A stretch of 5,654 nt of DNA from an uncultured Clostridia bacterium (lineage in GTDB: Bacteria; Bacillota; Clostridia; Oscillospirales; Acutalibacteraceae), in the NCBI GenBank assembly GCA_945868935.1, contig CAMBNE010000090.1, positions 1 to 5,654 of the forward strand, written 5' to 3'. Of this stretch, positions 5,096 to 5,654 are shown piece by piece. The position numbers and the translations under genes were made by a program. Numbering within the stretch: position 1 is the first letter of the stretch; each line of letters opens with the position of its first letter. Below the pieces are notes generated by a model. It saw only the letters and a program-made list of their open reading frames with translations, made no database searches and was not told the origin of the DNA.

Positions 5096-5122
5096 TGCAC
5101 ACACCGCACACATTTCACACAG
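5096..5122 (-). repeat. Three tandem 9-bp iteron-like repeats (right arm)
   Basis: On the plus strand the units read TGCACACAC, CGCACACAT and TTCACACAG, the reverse complements being GTGTGTGCA, ATGTGTGCG and CTGTGTGAA. They point inward toward the core and diverge with distance from it. The arm mirrors 4983-5009. Confidence 0.7.
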
Positions 5123-5125
5123 TTG

Positions 5126-5155
5126 CTTTAAAAACGGCTTATCTATGCGGTTTTT
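5126..5155. repeat. 30-bp direct repeat, copy 2 (hairpin-like)
   Basis: This copy is identical to 4947-4976 and lies in the same orientation, 179 bases away, just outside the right iteron arm. Minus-strand transcripts from the DUF927 gene would reach it first, about 58 bases past the stop codon, so it could terminate them. Confidence 0.75.
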
Positions 5156-5180
5156 TATATGTATACAAATCAATAAAAAT

Positions 5181-5209
5181 TTACACACGGAGTACACAAC
5201 TGCACACTT
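5181..5209 (-). repeat. Additional minus-oriented iteron-like units
   Basis: TTACACACG (5181-5189), GTACACAAC (5192-5200) and TGCACACTT (5201-5209) are degenerate versions of the 9-bp unit in the right-arm orientation. They end next to the stop codon of the DUF927 gene. Confidence 0.5.
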
Positions 5210-5212
5210 TCT

Positions 5213-5654
5213 TTAATCAAAAGGTAAATCATCATTGCTGTTTATATCAATTTCGCTGTTTTCATCAGGACGAAGCAACGCAACGCAGGTGCAGGTTCCG
5301 CTTATATCTTTTATCCTGTGAGTAATAACATTTCTGCCTTTACTGCATTTTAGCAATCCATTTTTAGCCGCCCAACTCAAAAATGCTCTCGGGTTATAAC
5401 CGTTGTCTGTCAAAATTTGGTCGAATTTGCTCTTGATGATATAAACATAATCTGACCTTACATCGCCGTAAATTTCGCCGTTATAATCTTTGTTTTGCGT
5501 GTCAAATCGTATGTAATTTGCAATTACAAAATCATTAAGAAACTCATAGCAACGCTTATTTTGGTCTACGTCATTTTTGGTGACAAGGAACGGCTTAATA
5601 TCATCTACAGTCAATCTGATTCCGTCATTGAAGAATAGCTTTTCAATAAGCTCG
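5213..5654 (-). CDS. DUF927-type helicase-primase protein, C-terminal end (runs off right edge)
   Basis: The frame is open from the right edge to the TAA at 5213, giving the last 146 residues. A TTG at 5614 is not a start, because the frame continues upstream (ELIEKLFFNDGIRLTVDD). The segment matches the C-terminal region that follows the ATPase core in DUF927 proteins of clostridial phages and mobile elements: VDQNKRCYEFLNDFVIANY, an EIYGDVR...YVYIIKSKFD strand pair, and GYNPRAFLSWAAKNGLLKC, a winged-helix-like element. The tail is acidic (ENSEIDINSNDDLPFD), as in several replication proteins. DUF927 proteins are thought to act as replicative helicase/primase ATPases. The catalytic part lies outside the window, so the call rests on this C-terminal signature and the adjacent origin-like block. 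Confidence 0.7.
   Translation of the reverse strand, partial: ELIEKLFFNDGIRLTVDDIKPFLVTKNDVDQNKRCYEFLNDFVIANYIRFDTQNKDYNGEIYGDVRSDYVYIIKSKFDQILTDNGYNPRAFLSWAAKNGLLKCSKGRNVITHRIKDISGTCTCVALLRPDENSEIDINSNDDLPFD

Larger units (their letters stand above)
4895..5212. other. Repeat-rich non-coding block, candidate replication origin
   Basis: These 318 bases lie between the Cys-rich gene and the DUF927 gene and contain no credible gene. From left to right there are an inverted pair of GTGTGCA, a 30-bp repeat copy, three tandem 9-bp units on the plus strand, an AT-rich core of about 85 bases, three 9-bp units on the minus strand, the second 30-bp repeat copy, and three more minus-oriented ACAC units. 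Inward-facing iterons flanking an AT-rich core beside a replication gene is a known origin layout. A replication-control or partition region is the alternative. Origin function is inference from architecture. Confidence 0.5.

Noticed and set aside
4899..5111. Minus-strand 70-residue frame with a Cys-Thr-Gln repeat
   Set aside because: It starts at a GTG inside the right iteron arm without a ribosome site, and its repeated peptide is only the translation of the 9-bp DNA repeats; it crosses the 30-bp repeat and AT-rich core.
4983..5122. CRISPR array
   Set aside because: Units are 9 bp, tandem without spacers and inverted between arms; the 30-bp repeat has only two copies about 150 bases apart with no spacer series.

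Overview
The window is part of a phage or prophage genome, most likely from a low-GC Clostridia-type Firmicute such as a gut Ruminococcaceae or Eubacteriales member. This rests on AT-rich sequence with strong AGGAGG-type ribosome sites, occasional GTG/TTG starts, and a gene set (DUF927 helicase-primase end, YopX, DUF3850, DUF1492-type regulator, TerS/TerL) that I know from phages of that group. Every gene I accept is on the minus strand, so the reading order is from high to low coordinates. Family names come from recognising the sequences by eye; no search was run.

Right edge to 5213: the 3' end of a DUF927-type replication protein, cut off by the window. 4895-5212: a 318-base non-coding block packed with repeats. 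Two clusters of three tandem 9-bp units face each other across an AT-rich core, and a perfect 30-bp direct repeat lies outside each cluster. This looks like a replication origin or plasmid-like control region beside the replication gene, and it is the most unusual part of the window.

4894-1862: a tightly packed accessory operon of a Cys-rich mini-protein, a YopX protein, a conserved phage hypothetical, a PP-loop PAPS-reductase-like enzyme, two small zinc-ribbon proteins sharing a GKWI motif, a DUF3850 (ASCH/PUA-like) protein and an unlisted 24-residue membrane peptide coupled by an ATGA overlap. Most genes abut or overlap and each has its own Shine-Dalgarno sequence.

1769-1: the switch to packaging. 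A sigma-region-4-like regulator of the DUF1492/RinA kind (TTG start) is followed by a gap with a TATAAT box and a leader hairpin, then by small terminase (GTG start), a PLD-like protein wedged between the terminase genes, and the Walker A end of large terminase, which runs off the left edge. The regulator next to the terminase leader fits the usual late-gene activation arrangement. Several short hairpins sit next to ribosome sites or stop codons and may tune translation. No tRNA, rRNA, CRISPR array or insertion sequence was seen.
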